A stretch of 9,926 nt of DNA from an uncultured Eubacteriales bacterium. GTDB taxonomy: Bacteria; Bacillota; Clostridia; Christensenellales; Borkfalkiaceae. The stretch lies in NCBI GenBank assembly GCA_905207385.1, contig CAJLLH010000033.1:1-9926 (forward strand), in the 5' to 3' direction. The notes under the pieces are model-generated. The model saw only the letters and a program-made list of their open reading frames with translations. It was not told the origin of the DNA and did no database searches. Position 1 is the first letter of the stretch. The number at the start of each line of letters is the position of its first letter. The position numbers and the translations under genes were made by a program. Shown in pieces: positions 1-5,970 of this stretch.

Positions 1-197
1 CCGTTACGGGCTACATTCACGGCGGCTGTTCTCCCGTAGGAATGAAGAAGCTTTTTCCCACGTTTTTCGACAGCTCTGCCGATGGCAAAATAATATATGT
101 AAGCGGCGGAAAAGTTGGCTTGCAAGTTCAGCTTTCCTGTACCGACCTTATGCGCATTACCGGTGCAAAACTTGCCGATGTTGTGCGCGGCAACTGA
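1..197 (+). CDS. ybaK: Cys-tRNA(Pro)/Cys-tRNA(Cys) deacylase YbaK/EbsC, C-terminal part
   Basis: The frame is open from base 3 to a TGA at 195-197 and gives the last 64 residues; the start lies outside the window. The visible segment begins VTGYIHGGCSPVGMKKLF and continues with a PTF..D..A element, a VSGGKVG.QVQL strand and a final DLMRITGAKLADVVRG helix. This is the usual C-terminal half of the YbaK/EbsC family, in which the GGCSPxGxKK segment helps form the editing pocket. These cytoplasmic enzymes hydrolyse cysteine mischarged onto tRNA(Pro). The family match comes from recognising the motif order, not from a search. A strong terminator follows seven bases after the stop, so this is the last gene of its transcript. 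Confidence 0.88.
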   Translation, partial: VTGYIHGGCSPVGMKKLFPTFFDSSADGKIIYVSGGKVGLQVQLSCTDLMRITGAKLADVVRGN

Positions 198-203
198 ATA
201 TTT

Positions 204-232
204 AAAAAAGGGAGGGCAACCTTCCTTTTTTT
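204..232 (+). terminator. Intrinsic terminator after the YbaK gene
   Basis: A 12-bp stem pairs 204-215 with 220-231 around a GCAA tetraloop. It has one G-T wobble (212/223). The A6 foot pairs with the T-tract 226-231, with one further T at 232. It starts seven bases after the stop codon. Confidence 0.9.
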
Positions 233-339
233 GCGTCTGCGATGCCTGCCGTATTTGTCTGCAATAGTCCCATAAAAATTAAAATATTTAAATAAGATAA
301 TCTGTTTGTCGTAAAGGTGCATAATTTTGCGCTTTTATG

Positions 340-368
340 TTGAAATTGCGGCAAAGGCATGGTAAAAT
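340..368 (+). promoter_or_regulatory. Extended -10 promoter for the CPBP protease
   Basis: TTGAAA at 340-345 is followed by a 17-base spacer and TAAAAT at 363-368, with TG at 360-361 forming an extended -10. Transcription should start near 375. This excludes the upstream in-frame ATG at 337 as the start and makes the ATG at 376 unlikely, because both are at or before the predicted transcript end. Confidence 0.72.
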
Positions 369-396
369 AAGTTGTATGAACGTACGGAGGCAGACC

Positions 397-1179
397 GTGA
401 AAAAATACCGCAAAGAAATTATTATACTTGCGCTGTTCGTGCTTGCGTGCCTTTCGCTCTTTCTTCTGGGCGAGGGCATGTTCACGTTGCTCGAAGACGA
501 GACGGCCGATAAACTCCTGCGCGAAACGCTTGCAAGATTTCTTGCTTTTGCTTTTATTGTGCCCGTTCTGCCGTTGTGCGGCTGCGGTAAGGTTCTGCAT
601 TTCAGCCGTCCGCCGCGCGCATATATCTGGTGCTTACCCTGTCTTTTTGTCGCGGTGGCAAATTTTCCGTTCAGTGCGGTATTCGGCGGCGCGGCTACGG
701 TGGAAAGAACCGACCTTATATGGCTTTTTGCCCTGAACTGCCTTTGCGTTGGGCTTATGGAAGAGCTTTTGTTCCGCGGACTTTTGCAGTCTATGCTTTT
801 CGATGTGTTTAAAAAGCACGGCATAATTGTTGCTGTCGCGGTAAATTCGGCGCTGTTCGGCGCGTGGCACCTTGCCAATCTGTTTGCGGGCGCATCGATA
901 GGCCCTACGCTGTTGCAGGCGGGGTACAGTTTTCTTATCGGCGCAATGCTTTCCGCCGTCCTTCTGCGGACGGGCAACATATGGACGGGCGTATTTCTGC
1001 ACGCGCTTTTCAACTTCGGCGGACTTATTGTTCCCACGCTCGGCAGCGGTGCTTTTCAGGACGTTATTTTCTGGATATGTACGGCCGTATTCGGTATTAT
1101 ATGCTTTGCTCACGTGCTTATGTACCTTATCAAAGAGGATAAAAAACTTAAATTGCTTAACGCCGCAGAAGGTCAATAA
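397..1179 (+). CDS. CPBP family intramembrane metalloprotease
   Basis: The product is a 260-residue polytopic membrane protein of the CPBP (CAAX protease and bacteriocin-processing) family. All three signature motifs are visible: EELLFR (E122, E123, R127), FGAWH (F154, H158) and HALFN (H202, N206). In this family these residues form the catalytic/metal site inside the bilayer. Hydrophobic segments lie near residues 8-25, 45-61, 76-96, 106-120, 142-160, 172-191, 197-213 and 222-245. GTG 397 is chosen as start because GGAGG (386-390) sits six bases upstream and the predicted transcript begins near 375; longer frames from ATG 337 or 376 lack a ribosome site. It is a monocistronic unit between terminators. 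Family members process prenylated proteins, bacteriocins or anti-sigma factors; the substrate here cannot be read from the sequence. Confidence 0.88.
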   Translation: MKKYRKEIIILALFVLACLSLFLLGEGMFTLLEDETADKLLRETLARFLAFAFIVPVLPLCGCGKVLHFSRPPRAYIWCLPCLFVAVANFPFSAVFGGAATVERTDLIWLFALNCLCVGLMEELLFRGLLQSMLFDVFKKHGIIVAVAVNSALFGAWHLANLFAGASIGPTLLQAGYSFLIGAMLSAVLLRTGNIWTGVFLHALFNFGGLIVPTLGSGAFQDVIFWICTAVFGIICFAHVLMYLIKEDKKLKLLNAAEGQ

Positions 1180-1247
1180 TCAGCTGTTGCGTTTTGCGCC
1201 GTCTGTACTTTTTTTAAATTTTTGCAGACAAATTAAGATTAACTATT

Positions 1248-1271
1248 AAGGGGGCGCACGCCCTCTTTTTT
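1248..1271 (+). terminator. Intrinsic terminator after the CPBP gene
   Basis: The stem AAGGGGGC (1248-1255 region) pairs with GCCCTCTT around a GCAC loop, with one G-T wobble, followed by a T-run ending at 1271. It lies 68 bases after the stop codon and separates the protease from the two-component operon. Confidence 0.75.
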
Positions 1272-1289
1272 AATAGAATTGCGGTTGCT

Positions 1290-1317
1290 TTTACAATTCT
1301 TTAACATTTTTTTATTG
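1290..1317 (+). promoter_or_regulatory. Three 11-bp-phased direct repeats, putative response-regulator box
   Basis: TTTACA (1290-1295), TTAACA (1301-1306) and TTATTG (1312-1317) are each separated by exactly five bases, so they fall on the same face of the helix. Tandem 6-bp repeats with an 11-bp period are the known binding-site form of PhoB/OmpR-class winged-helix regulators, for example the TT(A/T)ACA boxes of Bacillus PhoP. The array abuts or overlaps the -35 region of the regulator gene, which suggests autoregulation. The third repeat is degenerate. Confidence 0.45.
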
Positions 1318-1343
1318 TTTCGGCAAAACAGTTGCATTATAAT
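1315..1343 (+). promoter_or_regulatory. Promoter of the OmpR-type two-component operon
   Basis: A perfect TATAAT at 1338-1343 stands 17 bases from a weak -35, TTGTTT, at 1315-1320. A weak -35 preceded by phased repeats fits an activator-dependent promoter. Transcription would start near 1350, leaving a leader of about 25 bases. Confidence 0.6.
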
Positions 1344-1375
1344 GTTATCAAACAAGCAATCGGGCGGGAGGATAT

Positions 1376-2047
1376 ATGGTAAAAATACTTGTCGCTGAAG
1401 ATGACAAAGCTTTAAACGAATTCGTTTGCGGCATGCTGGTCAACAACGGGTTTGAAGCCGTTGCCTGTGCGGACGGAGGTCAGGCGCTCGAACAGCTGGA
1501 AAAGCAGTCTTTCGATATGGTCATAAGCGATATAATGATGCCCGTTTTAGACGGCTTCGCGCTTGCCGAAAGCATACGAAAAAGCGATAAGCACATGCCC
1601 ATACTTTTTATGACCGCGCTTGACGACAAGCCTTCCAAACAGCGCGGGTTCAATGCGGGCATAGACGATTATGTGGTAAAGCCGTTCGACGCCGACATAC
1701 TTCTTCTGCGCGTGCGCGCGCTTTTAAGGCGTGCCAACATAGAGCAGAGCCGTGAACTGGTTGCGGGAAATCTGCGCATGAATCTTGACGAGCATACCGC
1801 CTACGCAGACGGCGAGGAATTGCCGCTCACCGTACGCGAATTTGACCTTTTGTTCAAACTATTGTCCTTTCCCAAGCGCACGTTTACGCGCAATCAGCTT
1901 ATGGACGAATTCTGGGATTACGATTCATCCGCAACATCGCGCACGGTAGACGTGTATATGTCCAAACTGCGCGAAAAAACTTCCGTCTGCAACGGTTTTG
2001 AAATTCTGACCGTGCACGGGCTTGGGTACAAGGCGGTGCTGAAATGA
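1376..2047 (+). CDS. OmpR/PhoB-family DNA-binding response regulator
   Basis: The product is 223 residues long, the normal size for the family. The receiver domain (about 1-118) shows the acidic pair D9/D10, the phosphoacceptor D52 in SDIMMP, the switch residue T80 and K102 in the VVKPF motif. The winged-helix effector (about 127-222) contains LTVREFDLL, the recognition-helix region SRTVDVYMSKLREK and the wing strand LTVHGLGYKAV, all typical of OmpR/PhoB proteins. GGGAGG at 1366-1371 precedes the ATG by four bases. The stop overlaps the next gene start by ATGA (2044-2047), so regulator and kinase are translationally coupled and surely cognate. Phased repeats in its own promoter suggest that it controls its own operon. 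The regulon and signal are not visible. Confidence 0.95.
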   Translation: MVKILVAEDDKALNEFVCGMLVNNGFEAVACADGGQALEQLEKQSFDMVISDIMMPVLDGFALAESIRKSDKHMPILFMTALDDKPSKQRGFNAGIDDYVVKPFDADILLLRVRALLRRANIEQSRELVAGNLRMNLDEHTAYADGEELPLTVREFDLLFKLLSFPKRTFTRNQLMDEFWDYDSSATSRTVDVYMSKLREKTSVCNGFEILTVHGLGYKAVLK

Positions 2048-3093
2048 AAAAGAAGCGCTCTGAACTTCTGAAAACGATTTCAGGGTACGTAGTTTTTTTG
2101 TTTACCGTAGCCGTAATAGTATGCGCTTCTGTGGCGGTTTACATAGCCGCGGAAAAAAAGTTTGAAGGCGAAACGGGCATAATAGTCGCGCTTATGATTC
2201 TGACCATAGTGTTCTTTGCGCTTGTGTGCACGGCGGTAGACGGTATACGCCGCAGAATAACGGTAGACAGGTCAGTGGAAAAAATTCTGGAAGCTACTTC
2301 AAAGATAGCTTCGGGCGATTTTTCAGTAAGGCTTTCGCCTGTGCACCCGTACGGCAGGTATGACGAGCTCGACTGCATAATGGACAACATAAATAAAATG
2401 GCGGCGGAGCTTTCGCACAACGAAGTGCTTCGCACTGACTTTGTTTCCAACGTCTCGCACGAGCTTAAAACGCCGCTTGCGATAATTGGCAACTATTCCG
2501 CGGCAATACAGACTGCTGCCGACGAGCAAACTCGCAACAAATGCGCCGCGGTGCTCGCTTCCACGTCGGCAAGGCTTACCGCGCTTATCACCAATATTTT
2601 AAAGCTGAACAGACTGGAAAATCAGGAAATAAGAACAGAGCTGAAAAAGTTAAGACTTGACGAAATGCTTGCCGAAAGCGTTATAAGGTACGAGGACAGG
2701 ATAGAAGCCAAAGGCATAGAGCTTGAATGCGATTTTGACGAGCTGACGGTGGAATCTGACCCCGATTACCTTGAAATAGTTTGGAGCAACCTGATTTCAA
2801 ACGCCGTAAAATTTACCGAAAGCGGCGGCAGAATTAGCGTATCGCTCAAAAGCGAGGGCGGCTGTGCCGTGGTAAAGGTTTCTGATACGGGTTGCGGCAT
2901 TTCCAAGCAGACGGGCGAGCATATATTCGATAAATTTTATCAGGGCGATACTTCGCACGCGCAGGAGGGCAACGGTCTCGGGCTTGCGCTCGTCAAAAAA
3001 GTTATAGATATTCTCGGCGGCGAAATATCCGTCGAAAGCCGCGAGGGAGAGGGCAGTACATTTATTGTAAAGCTGCGGGGAACCGCGCTATGA
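2044..3093 (+). CDS. Sensor histidine kinase with very short external loop, partner of the OmpR regulator
   Basis: The 349-residue kinase has two hydrophobic helices (about 13-35 and 44-66) separated by only about eight polar residues (EKKFEGET). A HAMP-like linker covers about 68-120. The phosphoacceptor is H139 in SNVSHELKTPL. The ATPase domain shows the N box around N253 (WSNLISNAVKF), the G1 box D281-G285 (DTGCG), the F box (FDKFY, 295-299) and the G2 box (GNGLGLAL, 309-316). All catalytic motifs are intact. With almost no extracellular sensor domain, it resembles the intramembrane-sensing kinases of Firmicutes, which usually read the state of the membrane or of a partner membrane protein. 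Overlaps of four bases with both neighbours place it in one coupled operon. A partner role for the next gene is inference. Confidence 0.95.
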   Translation: MKKKRSELLKTISGYVVFLFTVAVIVCASVAVYIAAEKKFEGETGIIVALMILTIVFFALVCTAVDGIRRRITVDRSVEKILEATSKIASGDFSVRLSPVHPYGRYDELDCIMDNINKMAAELSHNEVLRTDFVSNVSHELKTPLAIIGNYSAAIQTAADEQTRNKCAAVLASTSARLTALITNILKLNRLENQEIRTELKKLRLDEMLAESVIRYEDRIEAKGIELECDFDELTVESDPDYLEIVWSNLISNAVKFTESGGRISVSLKSEGGCAVVKVSDTGCGISKQTGEHIFDKFYQGDTSHAQEGNGLGLALVKKVIDILGGEISVESREGEGSTFIVKLRGTAL

Positions 3094-4001
3094 AAAACAA
3101 CAGGCTGATAAAATTTTTACTTAATCCGCCCGCTGTTTTTCTTTGCTTTGTATGGCTTGTCGCAATTCTTCTTATTGCGGGCTCTGTTATAATAATCGCG
3201 GAAGAGTATAAGCAGTGGCCGTCTTACGTCGTGTTCGCGTTGTCGGCGGTATTCCTTGCTTATTCTGTTTACGGACTGGTGCGGTTTATTCCCTCCGCAA
3301 AAACAAAAATTGCTCAAAGCGCATTGCGTCATCCTTTTATAGGCAGCATTTTGGGCAATTACGGCTTCCGCACAATTTCGTTTGCCGTTGCGTCGTTTGC
3401 CGCAAACGTTGTATTCGCGTTTATGAACGGCGTTCTCGGCATAATTACTTCATCTGTATGGTACGGCGTGTTTGCCGTTTACTATATAGCTTTAAGCGCG
3501 CTGCGCGGAGGTATGCTTGCCGCCGTTTATAAAGCTAAAAAACTCAGCGGCGACAATGCCGAGGCGCTCAAGTTGCGCAAAATTGCAATTTACCGCATGT
3601 GCGGCATTGCGCTTTTGGTGCTCGAACTTGCGCTGGCGGCGGCCGTAACGCTTATGGTATTGGCAGATAACCCAGCAAATTATTCCCCGATAATGGCAAT
3701 AGCTTCGGCGGCATACACGTTTTATAAGGTGATTTTTGCTTTATACAACGCATTTAAAGTGCGGCGCATGCACGACGCCGTTCTTCAGAGTTTCAGGAAC
3801 ATAAACTTGACGGATGCGGCGGTATCGCTGCTTGCCCTTCAGGTTACGCTTGTGGCAGTCTTTTCCGAGGGCGGGTTTTCAACCGTTGCCCTAAATTCGG
3901 TAACGGGTTTTGTAGTGTGCGTGCTTACCATAGCGCTCGGCATTTCCATGATAGTGCGCTCTTGTACGATGTTTAAACAAATTAAAGAAGGTAAAAACTG
4001 A
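3090..4001 (+). CDS. Eight-helix integral membrane protein of unknown function, in the two-component operon
   Basis: The family is not recognised. The 303-residue product is strongly hydrophobic, with probable membrane helices near residues 15-37, 46-68, 95-118, 122-140, 168-192, 198-222, 241-259 and 266-290. Short charged segments lie between pairs of helices, such as 69-92, 147-167 (AKKLSGDNAEALKLRK) and 223-240 (KVRRMHDA). No ABC, transporter or enzyme motif is evident. The ATG overlaps the kinase stop (ATGA, 3090-3093) and the TGA overlaps the next ATG by one base (TGATG, 3999-4003), so it is made together with the regulator and kinase. The context suggests a sensory partner of the short-loop kinase or an effector of the system; this is inference. 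The four-helix pairs may reflect an internal duplication, but I see no clear sequence repeat. Confidence 0.82.
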   Translation: MKNNRLIKFLLNPPAVFLCFVWLVAILLIAGSVIIIAEEYKQWPSYVVFALSAVFLAYSVYGLVRFIPSAKTKIAQSALRHPFIGSILGNYGFRTISFAVASFAANVVFAFMNGVLGIITSSVWYGVFAVYYIALSALRGGMLAAVYKAKKLSGDNAEALKLRKIAIYRMCGIALLVLELALAAAVTLMVLADNPANYSPIMAIASAAYTFYKVIFALYNAFKVRRMHDAVLQSFRNINLTDAAVSLLALQVTLVAVFSEGGFSTVALNSVTGFVVCVLTIALGISMIVRSCTMFKQIKEGKN

Positions 4002-4387
4002 TGGGCGAACAGCAATTTCGTTATACTTATTCCGCGCCGACCGAAAGCGAGCGCAGGGAGATAGAGGACATTCAAAAACAGTATGCGCCCGCCGACCCTG
4101 CCGACGATAAAATGGCGCGTCTGCGCAGACTCAACGCACGCGTAAGGAATATTTCTGTAAGCGCGGCTATTTCCCTCGGGATTGTCGGCTTGCTTTTGTT
4201 CGGGGCAGGCATGAGCCTTACACTTTCCTGGGGCTACTATCTTGCGGGAATACTTACATCTGTTGCGGGTATAGCGGTGATGGCGGCGGCTAACCCCGTA
4301 TACAAAGCCGTGCTCAAAAAATGCAAAAATAAGTATGGGGAAGAAATACTCAGCCTTACTCGCGAGCTTTTGAACGGGCATAAATAA
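4001..4387 (+). CDS. Small two-helix membrane protein, paralogue 1
   Basis: The 128-residue product has a polar, charged N-terminus (1-50) with the string DKMARLRRLNARVR (36-49), two membrane helices (about 51-75 and 79-101) and a basic amphipathic tail (VYKAVLKKCKNKYGEE, then SLTRELLNG). It is clearly related to the protein at 4603-4956: both share the pattern I..IQ/SRQY.P.D, a K.xRL..L..kVR segment, the glycine-rich G.G.SL/CLA helix end, VGIAM/V and YKAVLK....KY.E....L..E.LN. From memory, such small proteins are common in Clostridia and are sometimes automatically labelled dihydropteridine reductase, but no reductase motif is visible here. GAAGG lies just upstream of the ATG, which overlaps the preceding stop. 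It is the last gene of the operon. The function is unknown. Confidence 0.82.
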   Translation: MGEQQFRYTYSAPTESERREIEDIQKQYAPADPADDKMARLRRLNARVRNISVSAAISLGIVGLLLFGAGMSLTLSWGYYLAGILTSVAGIAVMAAANPVYKAVLKKCKNKYGEEILSLTRELLNGHK

Positions 4388-4402
4388 TTTTTCGTTTTAT
4401 AT

Positions 4403-4434
4403 AAGCGTCAACTTTTCTGGTTGGCGTTTTTTTT
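4403..4434 (+). terminator. Intrinsic terminator ending the four-gene operon
   Basis: A 10-bp stem (4403-4412 with 4420-4429, two G-T wobbles) encloses a seven-base loop TTTTCTG and runs into eight T residues (4427-4434). It lies 15 bases past the stop and separates the two paralogous small membrane genes into different transcripts. Confidence 0.85.
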
Positions 4435-4561
4435 ATGTCGTTTTATTGTGTACGCAGTTATTTTGCCGTAAAAAAGAATTGCGGCGGGCGCTCAAATTTT
4501 TATCAAAAAAATAAGGTTTTACAAATGATTAACAAAACTGCAAAAATTCAGAAAAAGCATA

Positions 4562-4582
4562 GGGGTATACTTCGGGTACAAT
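4562..4582 (+). promoter_or_regulatory. Possible promoter region for paralogue 2 and the helical protein
   Basis: Two -10-like hexamers, TATACT (4566-4571) and TACAAT (4577-4582), lie 20-35 bases before the ATG at 4603. Each is preceded by GGG, which gives GGGTAT and GGGTAC repeated with an 11-base step. No good -35 is seen at 16-18 bases from either. An activator or an alternative sigma factor is possible. A promoter is needed here because a terminator stands between this unit and the operon before it. Confidence 0.35.
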
Positions 4583-4602
4583 CAAAAAAGGAGATAAAAA
4601 TT

Positions 4603-4956
4603 ATGACTGAAACAGCAGAAAAGAAATATGTGGAAAACATCAGCAGGCAGTATATGCCCAAGGACGAACATCAGACCAAAATAGAGCGCCTTCACAGCCT
4701 TGACAGAAAGGTGCGCCGTCCCGCAGAAATATTTTCGTGGATATTCGGCGCGGCGGGAACGCTTGTGCTCGGCACGGGAATGTGCCTTGCAATGAAAGTT
4801 ATAGGCAACCTTATGCCCCTCGGCATAGTGGTGGGCGTCGTTGGCATTGCAATGGTTTCGGTAAACTACTTAATTTATAAAGCTGTTTTAAAAAGCCGCA
4901 AAAAGAAGTATGCCGAACAGGTCGTTCAGCTCAGCAACGAAATTCTTAATAACTGA
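4603..4956 (+). CDS. Small two-helix membrane protein, paralogue 2
   Basis: ATG 4603 is chosen because AAGGAG (4588-4593) precedes it by nine bases. An in-frame extension back to 4435 overlaps the terminator T-tract and has no ribosome site. The 117-residue product has a charged N-terminus (1-39) ending in KIERLHSLDRKVRRP, two membrane helices (about 42-65 and 70-92) and a lysine-rich amphipathic tail (YKAVLKSRKKKYAEQ, then LSNEILN). It aligns over its length with the 128-residue product of 4001-4387, so the two are diverged tandem duplicates. The middle MCLAMKVIG..MPLGIVVG..GIAMVSV.Y recalls a small membrane family common in clostridia (from memory). Eighteen bases separate its stop from the next gene, which is probably co-transcribed. 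The function is unknown. Confidence 0.85.
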   Translation: MTETAEKKYVENISRQYMPKDEHQTKIERLHSLDRKVRRPAEIFSWIFGAAGTLVLGTGMCLAMKVIGNLMPLGIVVGVVGIAMVSVNYLIYKAVLKSRKKKYAEQVVQLSNEILNN

Positions 4957-4974
4957 TATAAGGAGAGTATAACT

Positions 4975-5220
4975 ATGTTTGAAAATTTTCATCCGTTCAG
5001 AGATATGAAGGAAAACGCAAAAGCTCAGCACGAGGCAGATAAAGCCAATTTCGAAGCGGCAAAGCTGGAAGCAAAAGCTACGTGGGAAGAAGCTAAACTT
5101 TCGCCAAAAGCCCGTCAGGAAAAGATGCGCGAAGAGCTTAAACAACAGACCGCCGAAGCAACCGAACGCATTGCGGCGGCACAGCAGCGCATAGACGAGG
5201 CTAAAAAAGCAAGGGAATAA
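4975..5220 (+). CDS. Small charged, helical (coiled-coil-like) protein
   Basis: The 81-residue product starts at an ATG nine bases after AAGGAG (4960-4965). After a short aromatic N-terminus (MFENFHPFRDM) the rest is almost entirely A, E, K, Q and R, with alanine-rich heptad-like spacing, for example EADKANFEAAKLEAKATWEEA and later TERIAAAQQRIDEAKKA. A single break (SPKAR, 43-47) divides two predicted long helices. There is no signal peptide or membrane helix, so it is probably cytoplasmic or peripheral, perhaps binding the basic tail of the preceding membrane protein; that link is inference from position only. It closes the two-gene unit. No known family is recognised, and low-complexity composition makes homology calls unreliable. 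Confidence 0.78.
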   Translation: MFENFHPFRDMKENAKAQHEADKANFEAAKLEAKATWEEAKLSPKARQEKMREELKQQTAEATERIAAAQQRIDEAKKARE

Positions 5221-5230
5221 TATTTTATGT

Positions 5231-5302
5231 AAAACCGCGCGGTTTTGATTTGAATGCGTAAGTTTAAACGCTTTCGGACTCAATTTATTCCGCGCGGTTT
5301 TT
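5231..5302 (+). terminator. Terminator built from a repeated palindrome
   Basis: AAAACCGCGCGG (5231-5242) pairs perfectly with CCGCGCGGTTTT (5290-5301) across a 47-base loop. The second arm runs into TTTTT (5298-5302). Each arm is itself a palindrome (CCGCGCGG), so small local hairpins compete with the long-range one. Inside the loop GCGT and ACGC can form a further small hairpin. It lies 10 bases after the stop of the helical protein. Confidence 0.6.
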
Positions 5303-5350
5303 CTTTATTGCAAAGCCTTTTATTTTTTATTTTTTTACCTGCCGCCGCGC

Positions 5351-5379
5351 TTGACAGTTATGGCATTAAGTTGTATATT
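5351..5379 (+). promoter_or_regulatory. Promoter of the MarR regulator
   Basis: A consensus TTGACA (5351-5356), a 17-base spacer and TATATT (5374-5379) form a strong sigma-A-type promoter. Transcription should start near 5386, inside the inverted repeat at 5378-5399, so a bound repressor would block RNA polymerase. Confidence 0.85.
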
Positions 5380-5399
5380 TAGGTAACAGGTTACTTAAA
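5378..5399 (+). promoter_or_regulatory. MarR operator 1 (autoregulatory inverted repeat)
   Basis: TTTAGGTAAC (5378-5387) and GTTACTTAAA (5390-5399) match as an inverted repeat in nine of ten positions around a two-base centre. It overlaps the end of the -10 and the start site. Size and position fit a MarR-dimer operator. A related repeat occurs at the MATE gene (5934-5955). Confidence 0.72.
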
Positions 5400-5413
5400 T
5401 TGTGAGGTCAAAA

Positions 5414-5851
5414 ATGGCAATAAAAATGCCGTTCGGATTAAAAATAGCTATAATCAACCGCGCTTTCCGCAAAAAAATGGACGAAAAGGCGGCGGCAATG
5501 GGGCTTACGTCGGTACAGCTCCGCGTTCTCGGCTCGGTAAGCAGGCTGGAGGAAAAGGGTGTGGAAATTCACCAGAACGACCTCGAACGCATAGAGCACG
5601 TGACTCACCCTGCAATGACTAAAATAATTCAGAAGTTGCAGGCAAAAGGCTTTTTGAACTGCGTCCCCGCCACAACGGATAAGCGTTGCAAAATTATAAC
5701 CAGCACCGAAAAATCTTCGGGCATACATAACCTTATTCTTGAACAGGACGACGAGGTTCTGTCTCAGCTCTGCAAAAATTTTACTGACGGGCAGAAGGAA
5801 GAACTTCTTCGTCTTACCGGGCTTATTCTTGAAAATATAGATTCCGAGTAA
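5414..5851 (+). CDS. MarR-family transcriptional regulator, MepR-like by context
   Basis: The 145-residue product has the MarR winged-helix layout: an N-terminal dimerisation helix (about 6-29), then GLTSVQLRVLGSV (30-42), helix-turn-helix VEIHQNDLERIEHVTHPAMTKIIQKLQAKGF (about 50-80), the wing with TTDKRCK (about 86-92) and C-terminal dimer helices (about 100-143). ATG 5414 is preferred over GTG 5402 because GAGGT (5404-5408) is its ribosome site. The gene has its own promoter with an inverted repeat over the start site, and the same repeat precedes the MATE pump. This matches the known MepR/MepA arrangement, in which a MarR repressor represses itself and a multidrug pump until a ligand binds. 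The ligand is unknown. The gene itself appears intact. Confidence 0.9.
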   Translation: MAIKMPFGLKIAIINRAFRKKMDEKAAAMGLTSVQLRVLGSVSRLEEKGVEIHQNDLERIEHVTHPAMTKIIQKLQAKGFLNCVPATTDKRCKIITSTEKSSGIHNLILEQDDEVLSQLCKNFTDGQKEELLRLTGLILENIDSE

Positions 5852-5885
5852 AACAGCGTTTTTTATCGACCGACTGTTACTTTAC

Positions 5886-5928
5886 GGCAGTAAGCTGCTT
5901 TAAGACGGCTTTTACTGCCTGATTTTTT
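5886..5928 (+). terminator. Intrinsic terminator between MarR and MATE genes
   Basis: GGCAGTAA (5886-5893) pairs perfectly with TTACTGCC (5912-5919). Inside it AAGC/GCTT pairing is also possible with a small bulge. A T6 run follows at 5923-5928. It means that the pump must use its own promoter rather than read-through from the regulator gene. Confidence 0.8.
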
Positions 5929-5955
5929 GGTTAAATACGTAACAAGTTACCTAAT
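5928..5955 (+). promoter_or_regulatory. MATE promoter element and MarR operator 2
   Basis: AATACGTAAC (5934-5943) and GTTACCTAAT (5946-5955) form an inverted repeat matching at eight of ten positions, with the core GTAAC-AA-GTTAC. A TG at 5928-5929 plus TTAAAT at 5931-5936 can serve as an extended -10; no good -35 is visible. The distance from -10 end to operator centre (8.5 bases) is nearly the same as at the marR gene (9.5), which supports control of both genes by the same repressor. Confidence 0.62.
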
Positions 5956-5970
5956 TAAGAGTGCAAATAA

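Noticed and set aside
288..1037. A 249-codon open frame on the minus strand opposite the CPBP gene.
   Set aside because: It lies antisense to a gene with all three CPBP motifs, crosses that gene's promoter, and its product is rich in R, S, P and N with no domain. It is a shadow frame.
4435..4602. N-terminal extension of paralogue 2 back to an ATG at 4435.
   Set aside because: That ATG directly follows the terminator T-run, has no ribosome site, and the extra 56 residues have no counterpart in paralogue 1. AAGGAG points to ATG 4603.
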